Source of the DNA: Xanthomonas melonis
Lineage (GTDB): Bacteria > Pseudomonadota > Gammaproteobacteria > Xanthomonadales > Xanthomonadaceae
DNA: 64,000 nucleotides
Assembly (NCBI RefSeq): GCF_020783655.1
Contig: NZ_JAJGQH010000001.1
Location: forward strand, 354,559 to 418,558
Direction of reading: 5' to 3'
The position numbers were made by a program, and so were the translations under genes. Every line of letters begins with the position of its first letter. Position 1 is the first letter of the stretch. A model generated the notes under the pieces. It did not search any database and was not told where the DNA came from. It saw nothing but the letters and a program-made list of their open reading frames with translations. Below are positions 45,556 through 53,728 of the stretch, in pieces.

Positions 45556-47838
45556 TCAGTCGACCGTCGCCGGCAGCAGCCGCTCCGGCTCCGGATGCGA
45601 CTCCACCACCAGTTCGCCATCTTTGACGTCGATGTTGACGCGACCGCCTTCCACCAACTTGCCGAACAGCAGCTCGTCGGCGAGTGGGCGCTTGATCTTC
45701 TCCTGGATCACCCGCGACATCGGGCGGGCGCCCATCAGCGGATCGAAACCATGCTGGGCCAGCCAGTCGCGCGCGGTTGGCGTGGCCGACAGCGACACGT
45801 GCTTTTCCTGCAGCAGCATTTCCAGCTCGATGATGAACTTGTCCACCACGCGCAGGATGTGGTCGAAGCCCAGCGGCTGGAACTGCACGATGGCATCCAG
45901 ACGGTTGCGGAACTCCGGGGTGAACCCGCGACGGATCGACTCCATCGCATCGGTGGAGTGATCCTGCTTGGTGAAGCCGATCGACCGACGCGACGCCTGG
46001 GTGGCACCGGCATTGGTGGTCATCACCAGGATCACGTTCTTGAAGTTGGCCTCGCGTCCGTTGGTGTCGGTGAGGATGCCGCGATCCATGACCTGCAACA
46101 GGATGTTGAAGATGTCCGGATGCGCCTTTTCAACCTCGTCCAGCAGCAGCACGCAGTGCGGCGTCTTTACGATCTTCTCGGTCAGCAGGCCGCCCTGATC
46201 GAAGCCGACGTAGCCCGGAGGTGCACCGATCAGGCGGCTGATCGAATGCGCTTCCATGTACTCGGACATGTCGAAGCGCACCAGCTCGATGCCGAGCTGC
46301 AAGGCCAACTGCTTGGTCACTTCGGTCTTGCCGACGCCGGTCGGGCCGGCGAACAGGAAGTTGCCGATCGGCTTTTCCGGATTGGCCAGACCCGAGCGCG
46401 CCAGCTTGATGGAGCCGGCCAGGGTCTCGATCGCCGGGTTCTGGCCGAAGATCACCATCTTCAGGTTGCGCTCCAGATGCTGCAGCACGTCCTTGTCGGT
46501 CGCGCTGACCTGCTTGGCAGGAATCCGCGCCATCTTGGCGACGATGGTCTCGATCTCCTCGATGTCGATCAACTCCTTGCGCTTGCCCTCCGGCAACAGG
46601 CGCTGGCGCGCACCGGCCTCGTCGATCACGTCGATGGCCTTGTCAGGCAGCAGGCGGTCGCCGATGTGCTTGACCGACAGATCGACCGCCGCCTGCAACG
46701 CATCGTCGGCGTAGGTGACGCCGTGGTGCGCCTCGTACTTGGGCTTGAGACCCTGCAGGATTTCGAAGGTCTCGCCCACGGTCGGTTCGACGATGTCGAT
46801 CTTCTGGAACCGGCGCGCCAGGGCGCGGTCCTTCTCGAAGATGCCGCGGTACTCCTGGAACGTGGTGGAGCCGATGCAACGCAGCTCGCCCGACGCCAGC
46901 GCCGGCTTGATCAGGTTGGAGGCATCCATGGTGCCGCCCGATGCCGAACCGGCGCCGATGATGGTGTGGATTTCGTCGATGAACAGCACCGCATTGGGCA
47001 CCTTCTTCAACGCGGTCAGCACGCCCTTGAGGCGCTTCTCGAAGTCGCCGCGGTACTTGGTACCGGCCACCAGTGCGCCCAGGTCGAGCGAGAAGATCAC
47101 CGCATCGGCCAATACCTCCGGCACGTCGGCATCGACGATGCGCTTGGCCAGGCCTTCGGCGATCGCGGTCTTGCCCACACCGGCTTCGCCCACGTACAGC
47201 GGGTTGTTCTTGCGGCGGCGGCACAGGACCTGGATGGTGCGCTCGATCTCGTCGGCACGCCCCACCAGCGGATCGATCTTGCCGCTGCGCGCCTGCTCGT
47301 TGAGATTGGTGGCGTACTCGGCCAGGGCATCGCCCTTGCCCTCGCCCTCGCCGCCCTCGCTCTTGGGTTCGCCGTCGGACGCGGACGGCTGCTCGCCGTC
47401 CTCACCGAGCTTGGCGATGCCGTGGGACAGGTAGTTGACGATATCCAGCCGGGTGATGTCCTGCTGATTCAGGAAGTACACGGCGTGCGAATCCTTTTCG
47501 CCGAAGATCGCCACCAGCACATTGGCACCGGTGACTTCCTTCTTGCCCGACGACTGCACGTGGTACACCGCGCGCTGCAGCACCCGCTGGAATCCCAGGG
47601 TCGGCTGGGTGTCGCGGCCGTCGTCTTCGGCCAGGCGCGAGACCGAGGCCTCGATGGCCTGTTCGAGATCGTTGTGCAGACGCAGCTGATCGGCTCCGCA
47701 GGCCTTGAGCACGGCCTGTGCGGAGGGGTTGTCCAGCAGCGAGAGCAGCAGGTGCTCGACGGTCATGAACTCGTGACGCGCCTCGCGTGCCCGCTTGTAG
47801 CACTGGCCGATGGTTTGCTCTAGGTCTTTGCTGAACAT
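45556..47838 (-). CDS. clpA: ATP-dependent Clp protease ATP-binding subunit ClpA
   Basis: A 760-residue Hsp100 unfoldase of the ClpAP protease. It has a Clp N domain, then two AAA+ modules. The first Walker A is GEAGVGKTAIAEG with VLFIDEIHTIIGAG; the second is GPTGVGKTEVTKQ with LLLDEVEKAHPDIFN. The IGL-type loop for ClpP docking is present in the second module. It lies 141 bp downstream of clpS on the same strand, the usual clpS-clpA pair. ATG at 47838; ends at the shared terminator. Confidence 0.97.
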   Translation of the reverse strand: MFSKDLEQTIGQCYKRAREARHEFMTVEHLLLSLLDNPSAQAVLKACGADQLRLHNDLEQAIEASVSRLAEDDGRDTQPTLGFQRVLQRAVYHVQSSGKKEVTGANVLVAIFGEKDSHAVYFLNQQDITRLDIVNYLSHGIAKLGEDGEQPSASDGEPKSEGGEGEGKGDALAEYATNLNEQARSGKIDPLVGRADEIERTIQVLCRRRKNNPLYVGEAGVGKTAIAEGLAKRIVDADVPEVLADAVIFSLDLGALVAGTKYRGDFEKRLKGVLTALKKVPNAVLFIDEIHTIIGAGSASGGTMDASNLIKPALASGELRCIGSTTFQEYRGIFEKDRALARRFQKIDIVEPTVGETFEILQGLKPKYEAHHGVTYADDALQAAVDLSVKHIGDRLLPDKAIDVIDEAGARQRLLPEGKRKELIDIEEIETIVAKMARIPAKQVSATDKDVLQHLERNLKMVIFGQNPAIETLAGSIKLARSGLANPEKPIGNFLFAGPTGVGKTEVTKQLALQLGIELVRFDMSEYMEAHSISRLIGAPPGYVGFDQGGLLTEKIVKTPHCVLLLDEVEKAHPDIFNILLQVMDRGILTDTNGREANFKNVILVMTTNAGATQASRRSIGFTKQDHSTDAMESIRRGFTPEFRNRLDAIVQFQPLGFDHILRVVDKFIIELEMLLQEKHVSLSATPTARDWLAQHGFDPLMGARPMSRVIQEKIKRPLADELLFGKLVEGGRVNIDVKDGELVVESHPEPERLLPATVD

Positions 47839-47979
47839 TGGTCACTCCGAACGGCTGTTGCCAACAATATGCGGCTTTTGTCGGGATTTTCCACAACCCT
47901 ATCGGATAGCCATGTTCAGACGGCGTTAGCACGCGATTACGGTCACACTGTTGCGCTGCTGGAACGATCCGCCCAGCGG

Positions 47980-48300
47980 TCAGCTCTGCTCCATCGTGCA
48001 CAGCAGCGGATGCTGGTTCATGCGCGAGAATTCGTTGACCTGCGCCACTTTCGACTCGGCCACTTCGCGGCTGTAGACCCCGCACACCCCACGTCCGCGG
48101 GTATGGACGTGCAGCATGACTTGAGTCGCGCGCTCCAGATCGAGGTTGAAGAACTGCTGCAGCACAGTCACCACGAAGTCCATCGGGGTGTAGTCGTCGT
48201 TCAGCAGCAACACCTGATAGCGTGGCGGTGGCGCCACTTCAGGTTTGCTGGCTTCGACCGTCAGGCCGTGATCGTGTTCGTGTGAGGTCTTGCGAGGCAT
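47980..48300 (-). CDS. clpS: Clp adaptor protein ClpS
   Basis: A 106-residue adaptor that delivers N-end rule substrates to ClpAP. It contains the binding pocket motif [20 protein letters not shown] and the conserved [21 protein letters not shown]. The N-terminal 25 residues are flexible and acidic/His-rich, as in other ClpS proteins. ATG at 48300. It is divergent from the Nudix gene. Confidence 0.96.
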   Translation of the reverse strand: MPRKTSHEHDHGLTVEASKPEVAPPPRYQVLLLNDDYTPMDFVVTVLQQFFNLDLERATQVMLHVHTRGRGVCGVYSREVAESKVAQVNEFSRMNQHPLLCTMEQS

Positions 48301-48553
48301 CCGGGCATTATACGGTTCAACGCCGCGAGCATTGGACGATTCGCGCCGCGGCCCGCACAATTTGCTTCCAATTTTCCCGCTGGCCCTCGATGACCGATTT
48401 CCTGACCGCGCCGACGGTGGCGCTGTCGACCACGACCAGACCGCTTACCGGCGCGGCGCGCTGCTTCCGGAGCGGTACCGCCCGCCCCTGCCGCAGTAGC
48501 GCCCGGATACCCTGCGCTGCGCGGGGCGACCTGCCCGACGAGCGAGCTTGGCG

Positions 48554-49012
48554 ATGAAGGCCCAACAGCACCGCTGGCATCCCGATGTCACCGTCGCCAC
48601 CGTGGTGGCGCGCGAGGGCCGTTTCCTGCAGGTCGAAGAACGTATCGGCGGCCGCCTGCTGCTGAACCAGCCGGCCGGCCACCTGGAGCCGGACGAGAGC
48701 CTGCAGGAGGCCGCCGTGCGCGAGACCCTGGAAGAGACCGGTTGGGATGTGCGGCTGACCCACTTCATCGGCAGCTACCAGTGGCTGGCGCCAACCGGCC
48801 AGTGCTACCTGCGTTTCGCGTTTGCGGCCGATGCGCTCGTCCACCACCCCGAGCGCAGTCTGGACACCGGCGTGGTGCGGGCGCTGTGGATGGCGCCGGA
48901 AGAACTGCACGCCGCCAGCGAGCGTCTGCGCAGCCCGCTGGTGTGGGACGTGGTGGCCGATTACCTGGCCGGGCAGCGTCACCCGCTGGCCTTGGTGCGG
49001 CACGTCGCATGA
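48554..49012 (+). CDS. Nudix hydrolase (NudJ-like)
   Basis: A 152-residue Nudix hydrolase that cleaves nucleoside diphosphate-type substrates. The Nudix box runs from about 42 to 65 ([20 protein letters not shown]) and fits Gx5Ex7REUxEExGU. It resembles NudJ/YmfB, a thiamine pyrophosphate or nucleotide phosphohydrolase usually located next to mnmA. Its stop overlaps the mnmA start as ATGA, so the two are coupled. ATG at 48554; a TTG two codons upstream is less likely. Confidence 0.9.
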   Translation: MKAQQHRWHPDVTVATVVAREGRFLQVEERIGGRLLLNQPAGHLEPDESLQEAAVRETLEETGWDVRLTHFIGSYQWLAPTGQCYLRFAFAADALVHHPERSLDTGVVRALWMAPEELHAASERLRSPLVWDVVADYLAGQRHPLALVRHVA

Positions 49013-50142
49013 GCACCCCTCGCATCGTGGTTGGCGTCTCCGGTGGCGTGGATTCATCGGTGGCGGCCTGGCAACTGGCGCAGCAGGGCGAGTCGATCGC
49101 CGGCTTGTTCATGCAGAACTGGGCCGACGACGGCAGCGGCGACTGCCGCGCCGAAGACGACCGCCGCGACGCGGTCGCGGTCTGCGGGATGCTGGGCATC
49201 CCCTTCCATTTCCGTGATTTCTCTGGCGAATACTGGAGCGGCGTGTTCGAGCACTTCCTGGCCGAGTACGCGGCCGGGCGGACGCCGAACCCGGATGTGC
49301 TGTGCAACCGCGAGGTCAAGTTCAAGCACTTCCTGGAAGCGGCCCAGGCGCTGGGCGCCGAACGCATCGCCACCGGTCACTACGCCCGGGTCACCTACGC
49401 CGGTGGACGCTGGCGCCTGCTGCGCGGCGCCGACCGCAGCAAGGACCAGAGCTACTTCCTGCACCAGCTCGGGCAGGCCCAACTGGCCGCAACGCTGTTT
49501 CCGATCGGCGAACTGGAGAAGAGCGCGCTGCGCCGCATTGCCCAGGATGCCGGCCTGCCGACCCATGCCAAAAAGGATTCCACCGGCATCTGCTTCATCG
49601 GCGAGCGCGACTTCCGCGAGTTCCTGGGCCGCTACCTGCCTGCGCGTAGCGGCGAAATCCGCGACCCGCAGGGGCAGCGCATCGCCGAGCACCCCGGGGT
49701 GTTCTACTTCACCCTGGGCCAGCGCGAGGGGCTGAACATCGGCGGCGTGCGCGGCCGCGCGGCGGCGCCGTGGTACGTGGTGGGCAAGGACGTGGCCAGC
49801 AACGTGCTGTATGTGGACCAGGACCGCGACAGCCCGCTGCTGCAGTCGCGCTGGCTGCAGTCCGAGCAAGCCCACTGGGTGACCGGTGCACCACCGGCGC
49901 GCAGCTTCGGCTGCACTGCGCAGACGCGTTACCGCCAGCCGGACGAGCCGTGCACGGTGGAGGTACGCGACGATGGCAGCTTGCAGGTGCGTTTCGAGCG
50001 GCCGCAGCGGGCGGTGACGCCCGGGCAGTCGCTGGTGTTGTACGACGGCGAGCAATGCCTGGGTGGCGCGGTCATTGCCGCCACCGATGCGCCGCTGGAA
50101 CGGCAACTGGCAGGATCTTTTTCCCCTGAGGGTGTGGCTTGA
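49009..50142 (+). CDS. mnmA: tRNA-specific 2-thiouridylase MnmA
   Basis: A 377-residue enzyme that thiolates U34 of tRNA for Lys, Glu and Gln using a TusE or cysteine-derived persulfide. PP-loop: [17 protein letters not shown]. First catalytic cysteine in [12 protein letters not shown]; the second in [12 protein letters not shown]. The tRNA-binding TGHYAR and [11 protein letters not shown] are present, and a C-terminal beta-barrel follows. It overlaps the Nudix gene by 4 nt and hflD by 1 nt, forming a Nudix-mnmA-hflD operon. Confidence 0.97.
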   Translation: MSTPRIVVGVSGGVDSSVAAWQLAQQGESIAGLFMQNWADDGSGDCRAEDDRRDAVAVCGMLGIPFHFRDFSGEYWSGVFEHFLAEYAAGRTPNPDVLCNREVKFKHFLEAAQALGAERIATGHYARVTYAGGRWRLLRGADRSKDQSYFLHQLGQAQLAATLFPIGELEKSALRRIAQDAGLPTHAKKDSTGICFIGERDFREFLGRYLPARSGEIRDPQGQRIAEHPGVFYFTLGQREGLNIGGVRGRAAAPWYVVGKDVASNVLYVDQDRDSPLLQSRWLQSEQAHWVTGAPPARSFGCTAQTRYRQPDEPCTVEVRDDGSLQVRFERPQRAVTPGQSLVLYDGEQCLGGAVIAATDAPLERQLAGSFSPEGVA

Positions 50143-50756
50143 TGAGTGTTTCCATGGATCACCGTGTGCTGGCGCTGGCCGGCGTTGCCCAGGCCCTGCA
50201 GCAGGTACGGCGGATCGCCGAGACCGGGCATTCGGAGGCGGCCACGGTGCGCACCGCCATGGACAGCGTGTTCCGGGTCGATGCGGCCTCGCCGGAGGCG
50301 GTGTACGGCTCGACCGCGGCCCTGGCGCCCGGCCTGCGCCTGCTGCACAACTACTTTCGCAACCAGGGCCAGGACGAGGTGTTGCCGCGGCTGGCGCTGG
50401 CGGTGTTGCAACTGGAGCGCCGCTTCGTGCGCGACAACGCGACCGTGGCCACGGTCTCCAGCGGAATCGATGCAGCGGCGCGTCAGGCACAACACCTGGG
50501 CGACAGCGCGCATCCGGATGTGTTGAGCTCGCTGGGCGGGCTGTATGCGCAGACGATCAGCCATCTGCGCCCCAAGGTCATGGTGCAGGGCAACCCGCAT
50601 TACCTGGGCCAGGCCGGGGTGGTCGCGGAGATCCGCGCGCTGTTGCTGGCGGCGGTGCGCTCGGCGGTGTTGTGGCGGCAGATGGGCGGCAGCCTGTGGG
50701 ACTTCCTGTTCGCCAAGCGTGCAATGAGCGAGGCGGTGGATCGGGCGCTGCGTTGA
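50142..50756 (+). CDS. hflD: HflD-family lysogenization regulator
   Basis: A 204-residue alpha-helical membrane-associated protein. Typical HflD segments: [42 protein letters not shown] and [26 protein letters not shown], then [15 protein letters not shown]. In E. coli HflD binds the phage lambda CII protein; its host role is not known. The start ATG at 50142 overlaps the mnmA stop as TGATG. This mnmA-hflD coupling is the standard gammaproteobacterial order. Confidence 0.93.
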   Translation: MSVSMDHRVLALAGVAQALQQVRRIAETGHSEAATVRTAMDSVFRVDAASPEAVYGSTAALAPGLRLLHNYFRNQGQDEVLPRLALAVLQLERRFVRDNATVATVSSGIDAAARQAQHLGDSAHPDVLSSLGGLYAQTISHLRPKVMVQGNPHYLGQAGVVAEIRALLLAAVRSAVLWRQMGGSLWDFLFAKRAMSEAVDRALR

Positions 50757-50903
50757 GTGGCGCCCATACGCAGGGAAAAAGCGCCCACAGCAGGCGCCAG
50801 CGCCTGCCACTGACCGAGGCATGCGCGAGACGATGTGGCGATCGTCGCTAAAGACACCGGGGGGACGGCCGATACAGCAACCGTGACTCTGCCGAGAACG
50901 CCC

Positions 50904-52094
50904 ATGTATTCACGTCCACTCATCCGTCTAGCCGCTCCTCTGGCTCTGACCTTGCTGTTCCCCTTCGCTGTCGGATTCGACTGGCCCGCTTCGGTGCGCT
51001 GGGCGATCCTGGCGACCATGACCCTCAGCTGGTTGGGTTTCGCTGCCTGGGTGACGTATTCCCAGTTCCGGCGCAATCCGGACCAGGCCCGCATCCTGCG
51101 CGAGCAGGACCAACTGCTCAACGAACTGCGTACCTTCGTCAGCAACGAAGTCGACGGTTCGCGCTCGGAAGTCGAGCGTGCCCGCGAACTGATCCGCCAG
51201 GCCGTTTCGGGTCTGGGTGGCAGCTTCGAAGCGATGAACCGCAAGTCGCGCCAGCAGAGCCAGGCCCTGGCCCGCATCGTCGACCGTGCTGGTGACGACG
51301 GCAGCGCCGGCGTCGACGTTGCCCGCTTCGCCCAGCACGCCAGCTCCCGCATGGAGCAGTTGGTGGAGGCCCTGGAACAGGTGAGCGGCCAGAGCTCCAA
51401 CACCGTGCACCATATCGACGAGATGGCCCAGCACCTGGATGGCATCTTCGCGCTGCTGGAAGACGTCAAGTCGATCGCCGACCAGACCAACCTGCTGGCC
51501 TTGAACGCCGCCATCGAAGCAGCACGTGCCGGCGAAGCCGGTCGTGGCTTCGCGGTGGTTGCCGACGAGGTGCGCAACCTGTCCGAGCGCTCCACCACCT
51601 TCAACGAGCAGATCCGCAAGCTGGCGCACAGCTCCAAGGAATCGATCGCCAAGGTGCGCGAGACGGTCTCGCAGTTGGCCTCGCGCCACATGGACCGCTC
51701 CCGCGAGGCGCGCCATGAATCGGCCGCCATGCTGGAGAATGTCGCCCAGATCAACGCCTCGTTGGGCGATGGCATGCGCGAAATCTCCGAATGCGCCCGC
51801 GCCATCGACGGCAGCGTGGCCGAAGCGGTCCGCGCGCTGCAGTTCGAAGATATCGCCACGCAGACGCTGAGCGGCATCCACACCCATCTGGATCGCCTGA
51901 CCGCGATCAACCGCGAGGCGGTGGCGCTGCAGGAACTGTTGCACCGCAATGGCGGCGTGTACGACAGCGACCTGGTCGCCGCGCTGCAAAAGGTGTCCAA
52001 CCGCCTGCGCGACATGCGCGTGGAGTGGGAACGCCCGCCGCACAAGCCGGTGGCGCAGCAGGGCATGGGTGCCGGCACGGTCGAGCTGTTCTGA
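50904..52094 (+). CDS. Methyl-accepting-chemotaxis-like protein without a sensor domain
   Basis: A 396-residue protein. Two closely spaced transmembrane helices at about 8-22 and 32-52 are followed directly by a coiled-coil MCP signalling domain. The hairpin tip ([18 protein letters not shown] and [14 protein letters not shown], residues 193-227) is conserved, so CheA/CheW contact is likely. There is no periplasmic ligand-binding domain and no recognisable HAMP domain, and no C-terminal CheR-docking pentapeptide. It may sense the membrane or cytoplasmic state. The ATG at 50904 has GAGAA upstream. Followed by a GC hairpin at 52131-52146. Confidence 0.87.
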   Translation: MYSRPLIRLAAPLALTLLFPFAVGFDWPASVRWAILATMTLSWLGFAAWVTYSQFRRNPDQARILREQDQLLNELRTFVSNEVDGSRSEVERARELIRQAVSGLGGSFEAMNRKSRQQSQALARIVDRAGDDGSAGVDVARFAQHASSRMEQLVEALEQVSGQSSNTVHHIDEMAQHLDGIFALLEDVKSIADQTNLLALNAAIEAARAGEAGRGFAVVADEVRNLSERSTTFNEQIRKLAHSSKESIAKVRETVSQLASRHMDRSREARHESAAMLENVAQINASLGDGMREISECARAIDGSVAEAVRALQFEDIATQTLSGIHTHLDRLTAINREAVALQELLHRNGGVYDSDLVAALQKVSNRLRDMRVEWERPPHKPVAQQGMGAGTVELF

Positions 52095-52130
52095 GACCGA
52101 TGCCGCCGCGCGACTTCTGATCCCGACATT

Positions 52131-52146
52131 CCCCGGCGCGCCGGGG
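52131..52146 (+). terminator. Probable terminator after the MCP-like gene
   Basis: A perfect 6-bp stem (CCCCGG pairing with CCGGGG) with loop CGCG is followed by ATTTG, 37 bp after the stop codon. Confidence 0.55.
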
Positions 52147-52178
52147 ATTTGTCGTTCCGTACCGACCTGGTGTCCGTT

Positions 52179-52484
52179 ATGACGTTGCTTGCCTCGCCCA
52201 CCGGTGCTGATCAGCGCATCGATGCAGCCCCCGCCGCCGCGCTGCAGTCCGCCGCCTTGGCCGCCGCGCATGCCGAACGCATCGCGCAAAGCGACGCCGC
52301 CAAGCCGCTGCTGCGGCGGGTGCGGCTGCCGGCCGCGCTGGAACGGCTGGAACTCGCCGCCCGCGAGGAAGTCAAGGCGCTGATCAATCCGCGCCGCGAT
52401 TGCAGCGAAGACGCGTTGTTGTTCGCAACCGTGGCCTGGGACCTGGGCCTGGATGGCGATGCCGTCAGCGCATCCGCGCGCTGA
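52179..52484 (+). CDS. Small Ala-rich hypothetical protein
   Basis: A 101-residue protein, Ala-rich in the first half (GADQRIDAAPAAALQSAALAAAHAE) and charged after. The stretch LLRRVRLPAALERLELAAREEVKALI looks helical and basic; a conserved-looking CSEDALLFATVAWDLGL follows. No known domain is recognised and there is no signal peptide. Codon use is like its neighbours, which supports a real gene. The ATG at 52179 is preferred over a TTG ten codons upstream. A long hairpin at 52493-52524 follows. Confidence 0.55.
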   Translation: MTLLASPTGADQRIDAAPAAALQSAALAAAHAERIAQSDAAKPLLRRVRLPAALERLELAAREEVKALINPRRDCSEDALLFATVAWDLGLDGDAVSASAR

Positions 52485-52492
52485 CGCGATAG

Positions 52493-52524
52493 CGGCGGGG
52501 CGTGCCTCGGCAGGCGCCCCGCCG
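52493..52524 (+). terminator. Long hairpin, possible terminator of the small hypothetical gene
   Basis: A 10-bp outer stem (CGGCGGGGCG and its complement) with an inner TGCC/GGCA pairing starts 9 bp after the stop codon. Only TGTTGTTGG follows, so termination efficiency is uncertain. Confidence 0.5.
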
Positions 52525-53219
52525 TGTTGTTGGACTGCCCGATCTCAGATTCCACCACCTCCACCAGCGGAGCGGCACCGCGACCGTGACGAGCGAGTGC
52601 AGTCGGTTATCGCCCTGCCCTGTCCACCTCCACATCCGCGCAAACGGCCACAGCGAGTGGTCGGCCTACGCATCGCATCCAATTCATGGACTGCTGGTCC
52701 GCAGCGTCAATACGGCACACCTGTGTCGCGCACGATATGACGCCATTTCGGCGGTGACCACTCGAGGCCTCTCACACGAATCCAGGATGCGCGTAGCGAC
52801 TGCCTGGACCAGATGCGATGCTGAGGTTCTGCCGATGATGCCCGATCGGATAGGAGTCGGTCTCTCGCGAAGCAACGCTTCTGCTGCATCTGACCGGAAA
52901 TGATCGATCTATCTACCTACGTTGGCGCCACCGCGAACGAGCACCCCACCCTGGTGCTCGGTCACCCCAGCTGGGGCGCACCCGCCTGAGCCATCTGGCG
53001 AGACATACCGGGACGCGCGTTTGACACGCCTGCAATCCGCGCTTGCAGGCAGCCGACAAGCCGCTCGATCCAATCCTTGACGGGTGACGAGGCGCCGCTC
53101 CACGCGCAGGCTGACAACACAACCTTCGTCTGCGTCATGGTGCTGGTCGCTTGCCAGGCGCGACACGCGCGCTCGGCAATCCAAGCCGGACTGACGACAC
53201 AGGTCGATCTGGCGAAGCA

Positions 53220-53569
53220 ATGACCGGACAATGGGGTCCTGTGTGCATCCTCGGCCCCTACTCGACAAACGAAGACGCTGGCCAGCTGATAGGAGCTCGC
53301 TGGTCGCTGCAGTGGAACTCGTCGGCGTGGGAGATCGATACGTGTCCGCTCTTGTCTTCTCCCGGGATCAAGACGTCGTGCTGTCAGTCGACGGATCGCG
53401 TGCAGCGGGCGATTTTTCCGGACAACCCGACCTGCGTTTTTCGCGCAGGAGCGCCCGGTTCGCTCGCTCCGTGGGCGGCAGGACCCTGGTGCAGGTTGGT
53501 CCTGGCAGCGCCTCCAAGAGCTGGCGCAAACGTTTGGCTTGGCCGCTATCGGCCCTCGCAGACGAATGA
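53220..53569 (+). pseudogene. Probable frameshifted gene of unknown family
   Basis: Two overlapping frames together read like one protein. From 53220 the first gives MTGQWGPVCILGPYSTNED then AGQLIGARW. From about 53300 the second gives AVELVGVGDRYVSALVFSRD followed by QDVVLSVDGSRAAGDFSG. A break of one frame near 53300-53330 would join the LIGARW segment to VGVGDRYVSALVFS, giving the usual spacing of a small alpha/beta protein. No family is named. A sequencing error is an alternative to true decay. Confidence is low. Confidence 0.35.
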
Positions 53570-53728
53570 AGCGTTACGACGCCCATCCATAGCGACCTCA
53601 CCACCTGCCTCGGACGGTTGCCATTGCCCATCGAATTGATTAAAGGGCGTGCATATCGACGATAGCCCAAGCCGCCGCCCAGATCGGGCCCACCACCGCC
53701 GACAGGCTGTCAGCGGTGGCATCAGCCG

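Larger units (their letters stand above)
52485..53728. other. 1.24-kb gene-poor stretch
   Basis: No intact recognisable gene. It contains a strong hairpin right after the preceding gene (52493-52524), an 8-bp inverted repeat at 52938-52960 (CGAGCACC and its complement around a 7-nt loop) and a probable frameshifted gene at 53220-53569. A minus-strand open frame at 52962-53139 has GC-rich third positions but no domain. Several frames are interrupted, which suggests gene decay or a former insertion. Confidence 0.5.

Noticed and set aside
45436..47823. Open frame of 795 codons on the plus strand
   Set aside because: Antisense shadow of clpA.
52938..52960. Inverted repeat CGAGCACC/GGTGCTCG as terminator
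   Set aside because: No U-run on either side and no adjacent gene end; kept only as a structural note.
52962..53139. Minus-strand open frame starting MTQTKVVLSACAWSG
   Set aside because: Third-position GC content is fairly high, but no ribosome binding site, no domain and only 58 codons; not called.
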